From NCBI RefSeq assembly GCF_900176325.1, contig NZ_FWXK01000007.1, forward strand, positions 1-64,000: DNA of 64,000 nucleotides, given 5' to 3'. Of this stretch, positions 53,673 through 63,123 are shown piece by piece. A program made the translations under genes and the position numbers. The DNA is from Aerococcus suis. GTDB lineage: Bacteria > Bacillota > Bacilli > Lactobacillales > Aerococcaceae. The notes beneath the pieces were generated by a model, which made no database searches, was not told the origin of the DNA, and saw only the letters and a program-made list of their open reading frames with translations. The stretch's first letter is position 1; the number at the start of each line of letters is the position of its first letter.

Positions 53673-56600
53673 ATGAAAGGTCCAGATTTAAAGAACTATC
53701 GAAAAATTTCTAAATTTTCTGTAGGAGTTAGCTGTGCTTTAGCTTGTTTAATGTTCCAAAATCAAGTAGCTGTTCATGCCGAAGAAATTGCTCCTGAAGT
53801 TGGCCAAGAAAATCATCTTAACCAAGATGAAAAAGTGAATGATGTCGAAAATAATATTTCTTCAGATACTGAGACTGGTACAGAATCTTTAGCAGAAGCT
53901 GAACCTAATTCTGAAAGTTCTGAGGAAACTGTTGTTGAAGAAACAGAAGATCAGTCAGTAGAGGAAGAAGAAAACGTCTCAGAATCTACTGAAGAGGATA
54001 TTCAAACTGAGACTAATACGGAAGAAATTAAGGGTATTCAATCAGATAGTAATGAAAAAACAACTTTAGATTTTATCAGTGAAGATGAAAGAGAAACTAC
54101 TTTCAATGAAAATTGGAAATTGATTCCAGAAGATGTTGAGTCTGCTAAAGAGAAAGACTTTGATGATGAAATTTATGAAACGATTGACTTACCAAATGAT
54201 ATTAGTATTGGTAAAGACTTTTCTACTAGATATGAAGCAGAAAGTGGCTTTTTACCTGGTGGTGTCGCATGGTATCGAAAAGAATTTTTAGTTCCTGAGA
54301 AATATGCAGATAAGAGAATATATTTAAATTTTGATGGTTCTTATATGACAACTGATCTTTATATTAATGAGAAGAAAGTTGGAGAATATAAGAATGGATA
54401 TACACCATTTACCTTTGATATTACTGACTTCCTTGTGAAAGATGGAAAAACAGAGAATCTTTTATCTGTTTGTGTAGAGAATAAACTGCCAAGTAGTCGT
54501 TGGTACTCTGGAACCGGGATTTTCCGAGATGTCAATATCTCTGTATTAAATCCTGTTCATATTGATCAAAATGGTATCACAGTTACAACACCTAATTTAG
54601 AAAAAGAAGTGTCAGGAACTGTTACAGTACCTATCGAAGTCTCTGTTGTTAATTCTGAAGATGAAGATAAAAATATTCAAATTAATCATCGACCGATTGA
54701 TGCCGATGGAAATGTTGTGGCATCTACAGAAGGTGAATTGTTATCAGTTAAACCAGGAAGTACAATCGCTACAAATGAATTACATGTCGATAATCCTCAT
54801 CTTTGGGATGTTGAAAATCCTTATTTATATGTATTAGAAACGGATATTTTAAGTGATGGAAACGTTATTGACCATAAAGCGATTGACTATGGATTTAGAT
54901 ACTTTAATTTTGATAGAGATAAAGGATTTTTCCTTAATGGAAAACCATTGAAAATTAAAGGTGTATCTATGCACCATGATCAAGGAGCATTAGGGGCTGT
55001 TCAAAACGAAAAAGCGATTGAAAGACAAATCTTAATGTTAAAAGATATGGGTGCAAATGCTATTCGGTCAACGCATAATCCAGCTTCTACGGCCTTAATT
55101 GATCTTGCTAATAAGCATGGTATGTTAATCATAGATGAAGCTTTTGATGGATGGACCAATCATAAAAACGGTAATACGAATGATTTTTCTAAATATTTTA
55201 ATGAAAAAATAGGAGACCAAGATTACTTATTACACGCTGATTCAGAAATGACCTGGGCAGAATTCGCAACTAAAGCGATGGTTGAGAGAGGTAAAAATGC
55301 TCCGTCAATTATTATGTGGTCAATCGGTAATGAAATTACAGAAGGAGCTTCTGGAGATATGTCTCACTATCCAGAAGTGGCTGCTAATTTGATTAAATGG
55401 GTCCAAGAAGTTGATGCAACGCGCCCAGTAACTATCGGTGATAATAGAGTTAATGATTCAATACTAGAACCGATTAATGATTTAATTACTCAAGCTGGTG
55501 GTGTCGTAGGTAAAAACTACAAAGATGCTAAAACTTTAGAGCAAGTGAGAGAAAAACACCCTGATTGGATTCTTTATGGATCAGAAACAACGAGTGCTAT
55601 TCATACGCGTGGAGAATATGGTACGTTTGGACGAGATAATAATAAATTAGCTATGTCTGAATATGATAACGACTCTTCTCGTGTAGGATGGGGGCATTCT
55701 GCAAGCAAAGCTTGGAAAGATATTATTGAAAATGATTGGAATGCTGGTATCTTTGTATGGACTGGATTTGATTACATAGGAGAGCCAACACCTTGGAATG
55801 GTATCGGTCCTGGAAGTGTGAGTGGTCAAGGCGCGAAACCTAACTCTTCTTATTTCGGTATTATAGATACAGCTGGATTCCCTAAAGATACTTATTATCT
55901 ATATCATAGTATGTGGAACGATAAAGAGAATACGCTTCACTTAATGTCTACTTGGAATGATGATGAAATCGTTAAAACAAAAGATGGCAAAGTTCAAGTG
56001 GATGTCTATACTGATGCGGATCGTGTTGAGTTATACTTGAATGATAAATTAATTGGAGAGGCTGAATCAACATTACATACCACTCCAATGGGACATCAAT
56101 ATCGTCGATTTGATAATGATAAACCTTATCCAACTTTCTTTGTTGATTGGGAAGAAGGAACTTTATCTGCCAAAGCATTTGATAAAGATGGAAACGAAAT
56201 AACTGAAAAAGCTATTGGAAGACATGAAATCTCAACATCATATGCACCAACAAATCTAAAATTAAATACTGTGCATCATGAAATTACTGCAGATGGAAAA
56301 GACTTAGCTTATATTGAAGTTGATGTTTTAGATGAATTTGGAAATATTGTTTCTAATGCAGATAATATGATTAACTTTGAGATTGAGGGGCCAGGAGAAA
56401 TTGTCGGTGTTGACAATGGAAATCAAGCGGATACCGATTCTTATAAAGATACTAAACGAAGAGCTTTCCATGGTAAGGCTTTAGTGATTGTACAATCAAC
56501 GAAAAAAGCAGGAGATATTAAATTAACTGCAAGTTCAGATGATATAGCTACTGATGAAATCATGATTAAATCAATTGCTCCAGAAAAAGAAAATGAAGCA

Positions 56601-58277
56601 TATTTAGAATCCTATGAAATGCCTGGTAGCTACTACATGACTGTTGGTGAAGATTTAGAATTACCAGATAAAGTGCAAGTCACTGATAGCAATGGTGAGC
56701 AAGAAGAATTAGCAGTTAATTGGAATGAAGAAGAATTATCTCAAATTACTAAACCTGGAAACTATAATATTTCTGGAAAATTAGCTGACTCAGATTATTA
56801 TGTAAATGTTCGAGTGCAAGTGGTTAATCCTGTGATGACAGTTGAAAATCATTCTACTTTCACATATCAAGGAGAAACACCAGACTTACCAGAATATTTA
56901 CGTGCGATTGATAATCAAGGGAAAGAATCTATTTTAGTTCCTGTGACATGGAATATTGGTGATGAAACGTTTGATGAGTTAGGTAATGTTCAAATTCATG
57001 GAGAGGCCAATATCTTTAATGAAACGATTCCAGTTATTTCAAATGTGAGAGTTGTTGAAGCGATTGAAAAATCTAAAAATATCGCTAATCCTGAAATTGG
57101 AAAACCTGTATTTTCAAATGGTTATTTAGATAAAGAAGGAAACATCACTGATTTAGAAGATAAACCAATTAGTGACAGTTTTGATGGATTAAATAATGAT
57201 GGTAGAAATACGAATGAACGTTGGACGACATACTCATTAAGAAATGATAACTCTATTGATTCATTCTATTTACAATTAACTTGGGATCAAGAATATACAT
57301 TTAATAATTTAAACTTATGGCACTATACAGATAATAATAGTATATTACCTGGCGTTGATCGTATTCACTTTGAATATTATGATTCTGAAAAAGAAGAATG
57401 GGTTAATATTCCATTCTCTAATATTACTCAAGTTAGTTATCAATCAGGGGTCACTTCTTATAGTTTTGTAGATCCCGTAACAACAGATAAATTAAGAATT
57501 TGGTTAGATAAAGTTGATGGTAGAACCTTTGGATTTACTGAAATTGAAGTTTTAACTTATGTTGAAGAGGAATTAGCTCATAGTAAATCTAATGCTCAAC
57601 AAATTAAAATTAATGGGGAAGTCGTAGACATCTCACCTGATGTACCATTCGAATTTTCAAGTGCTCATACACCATTAATTGAAACAATTACTGAAGATAA
57701 TGGTAATGTCACATTAATTGCTAACGGAAACCAAGAATGGATATTGCGAGTAAAATCTGAAGATGGACAACATATAACAGACTATTTATTGAGAAATGTA
57801 TATTCACCATCAGAAGAGTCTGGATCAGAATATGTTGAAGACCCATACGTAGAAGGCGATAACATCATCGAAAAAGATGTCACAGACCTTCCAGCAAATG
57901 GTGACTTCCATAGTGAATATGTTGAAGACCCATATATCGAAGGAAAAGAAATCATCTCCAAAGAAGTTGCAAATGAAGGTGTTACTTCAGAAGAAAATGA
58001 TGATGAATCTATTGATAATGAAATGATGAATCATAACTTTATAGAATTTATCGATCACGACTTAAGTGAAATTGATGATTCATATAATAGTCAACCAATC
58101 AATTTGGATAATCAAGGAATGGAAAACATTTTAATGGCTTCTGAAGAGCGTGAAATGGTTAAAAAAGATAATCAAACGCTACCAAAAACAGGGGTTAATG
58201 TTGGAGTGATTGTGGGAGGTTTAACTTCTTTAGTTTCAGGATTAGGTCTAGCTCGTAAGAAAAAAGATAAAAAATAA
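53673..58277 (+). CDS. LPXTG-anchored GH2 beta-galactosidase
   Basis: A 1534-residue surface protein. A YSIRK-like signal (YRKISKFSVGVSCALACLMF) is followed by an acidic low-complexity region (about 40-130). The GH2 sugar-binding and Ig-like domains come next (about 135-410), then the GH2 barrel with acid/base Glu554 in WSIGNE and nucleophile Glu638 in YGSETTS. Further beta domains follow (DUF4982-like, Big-like, and a discoidin-like stretch around 1140-1310). Two SEYVEDPY repeats lie near 1387-1425. The sorting signal LPKTG is at 1503-1507 with a hydrophobic tail and KKKDKK. It probably releases galactose from external beta-galactosides; a cre and a LacR-like box precede it. Confidence 0.92.
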   Translation: MKGPDLKNYRKISKFSVGVSCALACLMFQNQVAVHAEEIAPEVGQENHLNQDEKVNDVENNISSDTETGTESLAEAEPNSESSEETVVEETEDQSVEEEENVSESTEEDIQTETNTEEIKGIQSDSNEKTTLDFISEDERETTFNENWKLIPEDVESAKEKDFDDEIYETIDLPNDISIGKDFSTRYEAESGFLPGGVAWYRKEFLVPEKYADKRIYLNFDGSYMTTDLYINEKKVGEYKNGYTPFTFDITDFLVKDGKTENLLSVCVENKLPSSRWYSGTGIFRDVNISVLNPVHIDQNGITVTTPNLEKEVSGTVTVPIEVSVVNSEDEDKNIQINHRPIDADGNVVASTEGELLSVKPGSTIATNELHVDNPHLWDVENPYLYVLETDILSDGNVIDHKAIDYGFRYFNFDRDKGFFLNGKPLKIKGVSMHHDQGALGAVQNEKAIERQILMLKDMGANAIRSTHNPASTALIDLANKHGMLIIDEAFDGWTNHKNGNTNDFSKYFNEKIGDQDYLLHADSEMTWAEFATKAMVERGKNAPSIIMWSIGNEITEGASGDMSHYPEVAANLIKWVQEVDATRPVTIGDNRVNDSILEPINDLITQAGGVVGKNYKDAKTLEQVREKHPDWILYGSETTSAIHTRGEYGTFGRDNNKLAMSEYDNDSSRVGWGHSASKAWKDIIENDWNAGIFVWTGFDYIGEPTPWNGIGPGSVSGQGAKPNSSYFGIIDTAGFPKDTYYLYHSMWNDKENTLHLMSTWNDDEIVKTKDGKVQVDVYTDADRVELYLNDKLIGEAESTLHTTPMGHQYRRFDNDKPYPTFFVDWEEGTLSAKAFDKDGNEITEKAIGRHEISTSYAPTNLKLNTVHHEITADGKDLAYIEVDVLDEFGNIVSNADNMINFEIEGPGEIVGVDNGNQADTDSYKDTKRRAFHGKALVIVQSTKKAGDIKLTASSDDIATDEIMIKSIAPEKENEAYLESYEMPGSYYMTVGEDLELPDKVQVTDSNGEQEELAVNWNEEELSQITKPGNYNISGKLADSDYYVNVRVQVVNPVMTVENHSTFTYQGETPDLPEYLRAIDNQGKESILVPVTWNIGDETFDELGNVQIHGEANIFNETIPVISNVRVVEAIEKSKNIANPEIGKPVFSNGYLDKEGNITDLEDKPISDSFDGLNNDGRNTNERWTTYSLRNDNSIDSFYLQLTWDQEYTFNNLNLWHYTDNNSILPGVDRIHFEYYDSEKEEWVNIPFSNITQVSYQSGVTSYSFVDPVTTDKLRIWLDKVDGRTFGFTEIEVLTYVEEELAHSKSNAQQIKINGEVVDISPDVPFEFSSAHTPLIETITEDNGNVTLIANGNQEWILRVKSEDGQHITDYLLRNVYSPSEESGSEYVEDPYVEGDNIIEKDVTDLPANGDFHSEYVEDPYIEGKEIISKEVANEGVTSEENDDESIDNEMMNHNFIEFIDHDLSEIDDSYNSQPINLDNQGMENILMASEEREMVKKDNQTLPKTGVNVGVIVGGLTSLVSGLGLARKKKDKK

Positions 58278-58303
58278 GTTTTGATTTAGAAGAATAAAAT
58301 ATT

Positions 58304-58342
58304 AAATCAGGATTTGATTAACCGTCAAATCCTGATTTTTTG
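58304..58342 (+). terminator. Terminator after the beta-galactosidase gene
   Basis: AATCAGGATTTGATTAACCG... with the inverse CAAATCCTGATT, followed by TTTTTG. Confidence 0.88.
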
Positions 58343-58344
58343 TA

Positions 58345-58379
58345 TCAAAAAAGGACTGATTTTTAAATCAGTCCTAAAA
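58345..58379 (-). terminator. Terminator after lacC
   Basis: On the minus strand AGGACTGATTT-AAA-AATCAGTCCT followed by TTTTTTG, 18 bases past the lacC stop. Confidence 0.88.
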
Positions 58380-58396
58380 GAAAGAATCATAATGGT

Positions 58397-59332
58397 TTAA
58401 ATTTCAGAGACGTTAATTTGATCAAAGAACGTATCGAATTGATTCATATCAATTGCACCTGTTTTTTCGTTCAGTGTATTTAATACACCGCAAGTCATAC
58501 CAGTTTTAATGATTTCAGAGAAGTCTTTGCCTTCGTCAATAGCATAAGCTAGACCAGCAATAGTAGAGTCTCCAGAACCAACAGGATTAACTGGATTAAT
58601 TTTAGGTACAATGACTTGATAGAATTTATCTTGATATTTGACTAAGGCGCCATCTCCACCAAGTGTGACGACAATCATTTCAACACCATCGAATAATGAG
58701 TTTGATAAAACTTCTTTTAATTGATCAGTGTTTTTAGGATCAATATTTTCGTTAACTAAACCTTCTAATTCTTCTGTGTTTGGTTTAATGAGGTAAGGTT
58801 TATGGTCACCTTTTAATGATTGTAAGAGACTATCTCCTGATGTATCTAATAGAACTTTACGACCATAGTCATTAGCAATCGCAATTAATTCTGAATAAGT
58901 ATCGCTAGGGAAGCCTTTTAGCATACTACCAGACATAGTAATAGTTGTTGCATGAGAAACTAAATCTCTAAAAGCATCTTTAAAATGGTAGATATCTTCT
59001 TCATCGATTTCTGGCCCTTTTTCAAGTACTTCTGTTTGATTGCCTTCATGTAAGATAGCGATACAAAATCTTGTTTCACCATCTATCTTAGAAAATTGGT
59101 GATTAATTTCTACTTCATCTAGTTTGCTTTCAATATATTCACCAAAATGTCCCCCTAAAACACCAGTTGCTTTAACGTCGGCATCTAATGTTTTAAGAAC
59201 GCGAGTAACATTTAACCCTTTACCACCAGGTGTTTTAGATACTTTATCCACGCGATTAACAGTATCAAGATTTAATTGATCTAGTGGATAAGAAACATCA
59301 ATTGATGGATTCAATGTAACAGTTAAAATCAT
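58397..59332 (-). CDS. lacC: Tagatose-6-phosphate kinase LacC
   Basis: A 311-residue PfkB-family kinase making tagatose-1,6-bisphosphate. It starts MILTVTLNPSIDVSYPLDQL; KTPGGKGLNVTRVLKTLDA is the sugar-binding region and NPVGSGDSTIAGLAYA the PfkB signature with the catalytic Asp in GSGD. The pattern fits LacC; FruK (fructose-1-phosphate kinase) is a close relative, but the neighbours lacA, lacB and lacD settle the role. It is the last gene of lacR-lacA-lacB-lacC. Confidence 0.92.
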   Translation of the reverse strand: MILTVTLNPSIDVSYPLDQLNLDTVNRVDKVSKTPGGKGLNVTRVLKTLDADVKATGVLGGHFGEYIESKLDEVEINHQFSKIDGETRFCIAILHEGNQTEVLEKGPEIDEEDIYHFKDAFRDLVSHATTITMSGSMLKGFPSDTYSELIAIANDYGRKVLLDTSGDSLLQSLKGDHKPYLIKPNTEELEGLVNENIDPKNTDQLKEVLSNSLFDGVEMIVVTLGGDGALVKYQDKFYQVIVPKINPVNPVGSGDSTIAGLAYAIDEGKDFSEIIKTGMTCGVLNTLNEKTGAIDMNQFDTFFDQINVSEI

Positions 59333-59368
59333 GATTTCTTCACCTCAAGAGAATTGACTGACGAGTTA

Positions 59369-59887
59369 TTAATCGTGGTAATAACCTTCGTCCCATTTTT
59401 TAACTTCTTCATCGAATAGGTTATCATTAAACTCTTTAGTTGTATATGTTTCTTCAATTGCATTAATTTTTTCAATTAATTTTTCATTTTCAGGAGATGG
59501 TTGGTATTCTTCTTTTAAGAAAGCATCAACGATATCTTTAATTAAGAATTCACCAGTAATTTTACCACCAAATCCAATAACATTAGCATTTAGTTCACGT
59601 TTAGCATATAAAGCTGATGTCATATCACGAACTAGGGCAGCTCTTACACCAGGAACTTTATTAGCAGCATTTGAAATACCAATACCAGTACCACAAATAA
59701 CAACACCTAAATCAGCTTCACCTTTTGCAACAGCTTCACCAACTTTTTTACCGAAGATTGGGTAGTGTGTTCTTACAAAACCATAAGTACCAACGTCAAT
59801 GACGTCGTGTCCTTCTTCACGTAAATGATCGGCTACAGCAATTTTAATATCAGTTACAATATGGTCACAACCAATAGCAATTTTCAT
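59369..59887 (-). CDS. lacB: Galactose-6-phosphate isomerase subunit LacB
   Basis: A 172-residue RpiB/LacA/LacB-family protein. It starts [18 protein letters not shown], with [23 protein letters not shown] and the active-site loop [25 protein letters not shown]. The Cys in ICGTG is the catalytic base in this family. With LacA it forms the heteromer converting galactose-6-P to tagatose-6-P. Length is normal. It follows lacA by 19 bases. Confidence 0.95.
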   Translation of the reverse strand: MKIAIGCDHIVTDIKIAVADHLREEGHDVIDVGTYGFVRTHYPIFGKKVGEAVAKGEADLGVVICGTGIGISNAANKVPGVRAALVRDMTSALYAKRELNANVIGFGGKITGEFLIKDIVDAFLKEEYQPSPENEKLIEKINAIEETYTTKEFNDNLFDEEVKKWDEGYYHD

Positions 59888-59906
59888 TTAAATTCCTCCT
59901 ATTTTA

Positions 59907-60335
59907 TTAGCACATTTCATTTAACATATCAACGCGAACTTGGTGACGTCCACCGTCATAAGATGCTTTAAGAAATTCAGAAACAACATTTAAAGCAAGA
60001 CCTTCACCAAGAATTTCACTACCTAAAGAAATTAATTTTGTATTGTTATGTTGACGAGTCATATAAGCAGAACGTTCGTCAGAAATTTCACCAACAATCA
60101 TACCTTTATGTTTGTTGCTTGCCATGAAACTACCAACGCCGTATGCATCAAAAATAACACCTAAGTCTTCAGATTTACCAAAGTCTAGAGCTTCAACCAT
60201 TTTTTTAGAAGACTCTACAAAATCTGCTTCTCCTTCTGGTGTTAAATCGACAACTTCATAGTCATCTTTAATATTTTCATGAATAAAGTTTTTTAATTTT
60301 AAACCATCTTTATCACTTGCTAAAAATACTTTCAT
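59907..60335 (-). CDS. lacA: Galactose-6-phosphate isomerase subunit LacA
   Basis: A 142-residue partner of LacB. It starts MKVFLASDKDGLKLKNFI and has LGVIFDAYGVGSFMASNKHKGM, where FDAYG replaces the ICGTG of LacB, as usual for LacA, which lacks the catalytic Cys. The C-terminal GGRHQVRVDMLNEM is typical. It lies between lacR and lacB. Confidence 0.94.
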   Translation of the reverse strand: MKVFLASDKDGLKLKNFIHENIKDDYEVVDLTPEGEADFVESSKKMVEALDFGKSEDLGVIFDAYGVGSFMASNKHKGMIVGEISDERSAYMTRQHNNTKLISLGSEILGEGLALNVVSEFLKASYDGGRHQVRVDMLNEMC

Positions 60336-60353
60336 CAGAATACCTCCATAAAA

Positions 60354-61112
60354 TTATTTAATAATTGATATTTTGTTTTTTAGTGATTCTAACAATTCTG
60401 ATTGATTATCTTTATTAGTTATCATTTGGTCAGCATCACCAATTTCATAAAAACGATAGAAATCTTGCGTACCAAATTTACTATCATCTGCAACAATATA
60501 TTTTTCTTTAGCATTGTCTAAGGCAATGCGTTGGATATCACCTTCATCTTCATTAGCATTATATAAATAGTTTTCATCCAGAGCATTCACTCCGATAAAA
60601 GCTTTTTGAATATAAATATTTTTCATAAAATCACTAGCAATGGTTCCTATAAAGGCTCCAGTTAATGAACGATAATTTCCTCCGATTAATATCAAATCAT
60701 AATGATCATCATTTTTGAATTTATCAAAAACAAAAATAGAGTTAGTAATTATTTTTAAATTATCAACATCTAAATAATCATAAACAAGTTCAGTGGTCGT
60801 ACTAGTACCGAGAAAAATAATATCATTATCTTCAATTTTAGCTGCCATTTTTTTAGCGATTTCATGTTTTTGACTTAAGTTACGATTCTTTTTCTCTCTA
60901 TGACTTAATTCAATTTTAGAAAGGTTATTTACCTCATTTAATTTAGCACCACCGTGGATTCGCTGAAGAAATCCTTCATTTTCTAAAATTTTTAAATCGC
61001 GGCGGACAGTCATATCAGTTACACCTAATTGTTCAACTATAAATTGAACTTGAAGAATTTTATGATCTTGCAAATATTCTTTAATAAATTTTAGACGTTC
61101 TTCTTTTATCAC
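60354..61112 (-). CDS. lacR: DeoR-family repressor LacR
   Basis: A 252-residue regulator. The N-terminal DeoR helix-turn-helix covers about 3-57: ERLKFIKEYLQDHKILQVQF, then LGVTDMTVRRDLKILENEGFLQRIHGGAKL. The C-terminal sugar-sensing domain has IIFLGTSTTTELVYDYLD and DLILIGGNYRSLTGAFIG. In related bacteria LacR is released by tagatose-6-phosphate. It is the first gene of the leftward operon and diverges from lacD; T-rich boxes in the intergenic region are likely operators. Confidence 0.92.
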   Translation of the reverse strand: MIKEERLKFIKEYLQDHKILQVQFIVEQLGVTDMTVRRDLKILENEGFLQRIHGGAKLNEVNNLSKIELSHREKKNRNLSQKHEIAKKMAAKIEDNDIIFLGTSTTTELVYDYLDVDNLKIITNSIFVFDKFKNDDHYDLILIGGNYRSLTGAFIGTIASDFMKNIYIQKAFIGVNALDENYLYNANEDEGDIQRIALDNAKEKYIVADDSKFGTQDFYRFYEIGDADQMITNKDNQSELLESLKNKISIIK

Positions 61113-61135
61113 CTGACCACCTACCTGTTTTTAAA

Positions 61136-61152
61136 TGTTTGTTTTTGTTTGC
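61136..61152. promoter_or_regulatory. LacR-like operator 1
   Basis: TGTTTGTTTTTGTTTGC, 24 bases before the lacR start. Nearly the same box precedes the beta-galactosidase gene (53604-53619). Confidence 0.62.
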
Positions 61153-61223
61153 ATTAACATAATATAAGATAGAAATAGGAATGTCAATAATTGTGAAATA
61201 ATAAATTAAATAAAAATAATGCC

Positions 61224-61252
61224 TTGACACGACTCATGAAAGCGTTTATTAT
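61224..61252 (+). promoter_or_regulatory. lacD-gatABC promoter with embedded cre site
   Basis: TTGACA 61224-61229, 17-base spacer, TATTAT 61247-61252. TGAAAGCGTTTATT (61237-61250) is a cre box within the spacer and -10, as at 53566. Confidence 0.78.
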
Positions 61253-61263
61253 TTAGGGTGACA

Positions 61264-61283
61264 ATAATAAACAAAAAGAAACA
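61264..61283. promoter_or_regulatory. LacR-like operator 2
   Basis: AATAAACAAAAAGAAACA, whose inverse TGTTTCTTTTTGTTTATT resembles operator 1. It lies between the lacD -10 and its ribosome site, facing operator 1 from the other side of the promoter. Confidence 0.55.
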
Positions 61284-61307
61284 AAGGTGAACAAAAGGAG
61301 GGCTATA

Positions 61308-62306
61308 ATGAAAAAAATTTCGAACAAAAAATATGAAAGATTAGAAAACCTTTCTACAGATTCGAAAGTTATTTCAGCTTTAGCAATTGACCAAAGAGGA
61401 TCATTGAAAAAAATGATTCAATCTGGAGGTGGCGTATCGGATATTCAGAAAGCGATAGAAGACTTTAAAGTGGGAATATCTGAAGTCTTAACTCCGTATT
61501 CTTCTTCAATTTTATTAGATCCAGAATATGGATTACCAGCAGCTAAAAAACGTCATGAAAAAGCAGGTCTTCTGTTAGCATATGAAGAAACGGGATATGA
61601 TGCGACAGAACCAGGACGTTTGCCTGATTTATTACCTAATTGGTCTGCTAAACGTATACAAGAAGAAGGTGCTGACGCCGTTAAGTTTCTTCTATATTAT
61701 GACGTAGATGAAGGAGACGAAATAAACGATCAGAAACACGCGTTTGTTGAGCGGATTGGTTCTGAATGTATGGCAGAAGATATGCCGTTCTTCTTAGAAA
61801 TCGTTTCTTATGATGCGAATATTGAAGATGCTAAAAGTGCTGAATACGCCAAAGTAAAACCTCATAAAGTAAATAAAGCAATGGAAGAATTCTCTAAAGA
61901 TCGCTATAACGTCGATGTTCTAAAAGTAGAAGTTCCTGTAAATATGAACTATGTGGAATCTTTTGGTTCAGATGAAGTTGTTTATAGTAGAGAAGAAGCT
62001 TTAAATTACTTTAAAGAACAAGATGAAACAACAAATCTTCCTTATATTTACTTAAGTGCAGGTGTTTCAATGGACTTATTTAAAGAAACATTGAAATTCT
62101 CTAAAGAAGCTGGAACTAAATTTAATGGTGTCTTATGTGGACGTGCTACTTGGAAAGATTCAGTAGAAGAATTCGTCAAATCTGGTGATGAAGGATCACG
62201 TCAATGGTTAGGCGAAATGGGACGCAAAAATATCGAATCATTAAGTGATGTTCTAAAAGAAACAGCAACACCATGGACTGAAAAGGTGGAATTGGATGAA
62301 CGCTGA
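61308..62306 (+). CDS. lacD: Tagatose-1,6-bisphosphate aldolase LacD
   Basis: A 332-residue class I aldolase splitting tagatose-1,6-bisphosphate into dihydroxyacetone phosphate and glyceraldehyde-3-phosphate. Family blocks: [41 protein letters not shown], and [13 protein letters not shown] with the Schiff-base Lys, later [11 protein letters not shown] and [14 protein letters not shown] 61308 follows AAAAGGAGGGC by 5 bases; an upstream GTG in frame precedes that site. Its stop overlaps the PTS IIA start by 11 bases. Confidence 0.95.
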   Translation: MKKISNKKYERLENLSTDSKVISALAIDQRGSLKKMIQSGGGVSDIQKAIEDFKVGISEVLTPYSSSILLDPEYGLPAAKKRHEKAGLLLAYEETGYDATEPGRLPDLLPNWSAKRIQEEGADAVKFLLYYDVDEGDEINDQKHAFVERIGSECMAEDMPFFLEIVSYDANIEDAKSAEYAKVKPHKVNKAMEEFSKDRYNVDVLKVEVPVNMNYVESFGSDEVVYSREEALNYFKEQDETTNLPYIYLSAGVSMDLFKETLKFSKEAGTKFNGVLCGRATWKDSVEEFVKSGDEGSRQWLGEMGRKNIESLSDVLKETATPWTEKVELDER

Positions 62307-62793
62307 TACTTTAGTTAATGAAAAATATTGTTATATTACATCAAAAGAATCATCTTCAGAAGTATTTGAAGAGATTGGAAAGATTCTTTTTGAAGAAGGT
62401 TTAGTAACAGAAGAATTTTCTGAACAAATTAAAATACGGGAAAAAGATTTTCCAACAGCATTAGATATTAGTCCAATTTTTTCAGATGTGAGTGGGATTG
62501 CTATTCCACATACAGAAAGTGAGTATGTGAAAACACAAAAAGTAATTCCTATCAAATTGAATGTTCCTTTCAAAATGCGGAACATGATTGATCCTTCTAG
62601 CGAAGTAGAAGTAAACTTTATGTTTATGATTTTAAATAATGATTCATCAGGACAATCAAATATTTTAGCAAAAATTATGAGCGGTATTACAAGCTCTGAT
62701 AAAAAAGTGTTAAAAGAAATCGCAGATATTAATAATAGTAATGATGTCTATAAATTTGCAAAAAAAGTATTGGAGAGTGGAGAAAATGATTAA
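62296..62793 (+). CDS. gatA: PTS IIA component, galactitol/fructose-mannitol (EIIA-2) type
   Basis: A 165-residue phosphocarrier. The phosphorylated His is in [12 protein letters not shown] (about residues 68-79). [18 protein letters not shown] and FPTALDI precede it, typical of EIIA(Gat). It receives phosphate from HPr and passes it to the IIB. It overlaps lacD at its start and gatB at its end, so the operon is tightly coupled. Alone in an operon with lacD, galactose is the likeliest sugar. Confidence 0.9.
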   Translation: MNADTLVNEKYCYITSKESSSEVFEEIGKILFEEGLVTEEFSEQIKIREKDFPTALDISPIFSDVSGIAIPHTESEYVKTQKVIPIKLNVPFKMRNMIDPSSEVEVNFMFMILNNDSSGQSNILAKIMSGITSSDKKVLKEIADINNSNDVYKFAKKVLESGEND

Positions 62794-63085
62794 AATTTTA
62801 GCAGCATGTGGAGCCGGAGTTAACTCAAGTCATCAAATTGCAAATGCAATTACAGAAGAAATGAAAAAAAGAGGACACAAAGATATTAAAGTGGATGCTT
62901 TAATGGTCAAAGATGTTAACTCAGAAGTGTTAGGTAAATACGATATCTATACACCAATTTCAAAAACAGATACTTATGGAGTAGATATTCCAGTTGTTGA
63001 AGCTGGTCCAATTTTATATCGTATTCCAGCAATGGCTCAACCAGTATTTGATAAAGTTGAAGCAGAAATTAAAAAATTAAAATAA
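62786..63085 (+). CDS. gatB: PTS IIB component, galactitol type
   Basis: A 99-residue protein of the PTS IIB lactose/galactitol fold. [20 protein letters not shown] holds the phosphorylated Cys in ACGAGVNSS. ATG 62786 lies in the gatA 3' end after GGAGAGTGGAGAA. A longer frame to 62741 is inside gatA and not needed. It passes phosphate to sugar bound by the IIC. Confidence 0.93.
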   Translation: MIKILAACGAGVNSSHQIANAITEEMKKRGHKDIKVDALMVKDVNSEVLGKYDIYTPISKTDTYGVDIPVVEAGPILYRIPAMAQPVFDKVEAEIKKLK

Positions 63086-63123
63086 TAGTCTTATAAAGCA
63101 ATATTTATGAATGGGGTGTAAAG

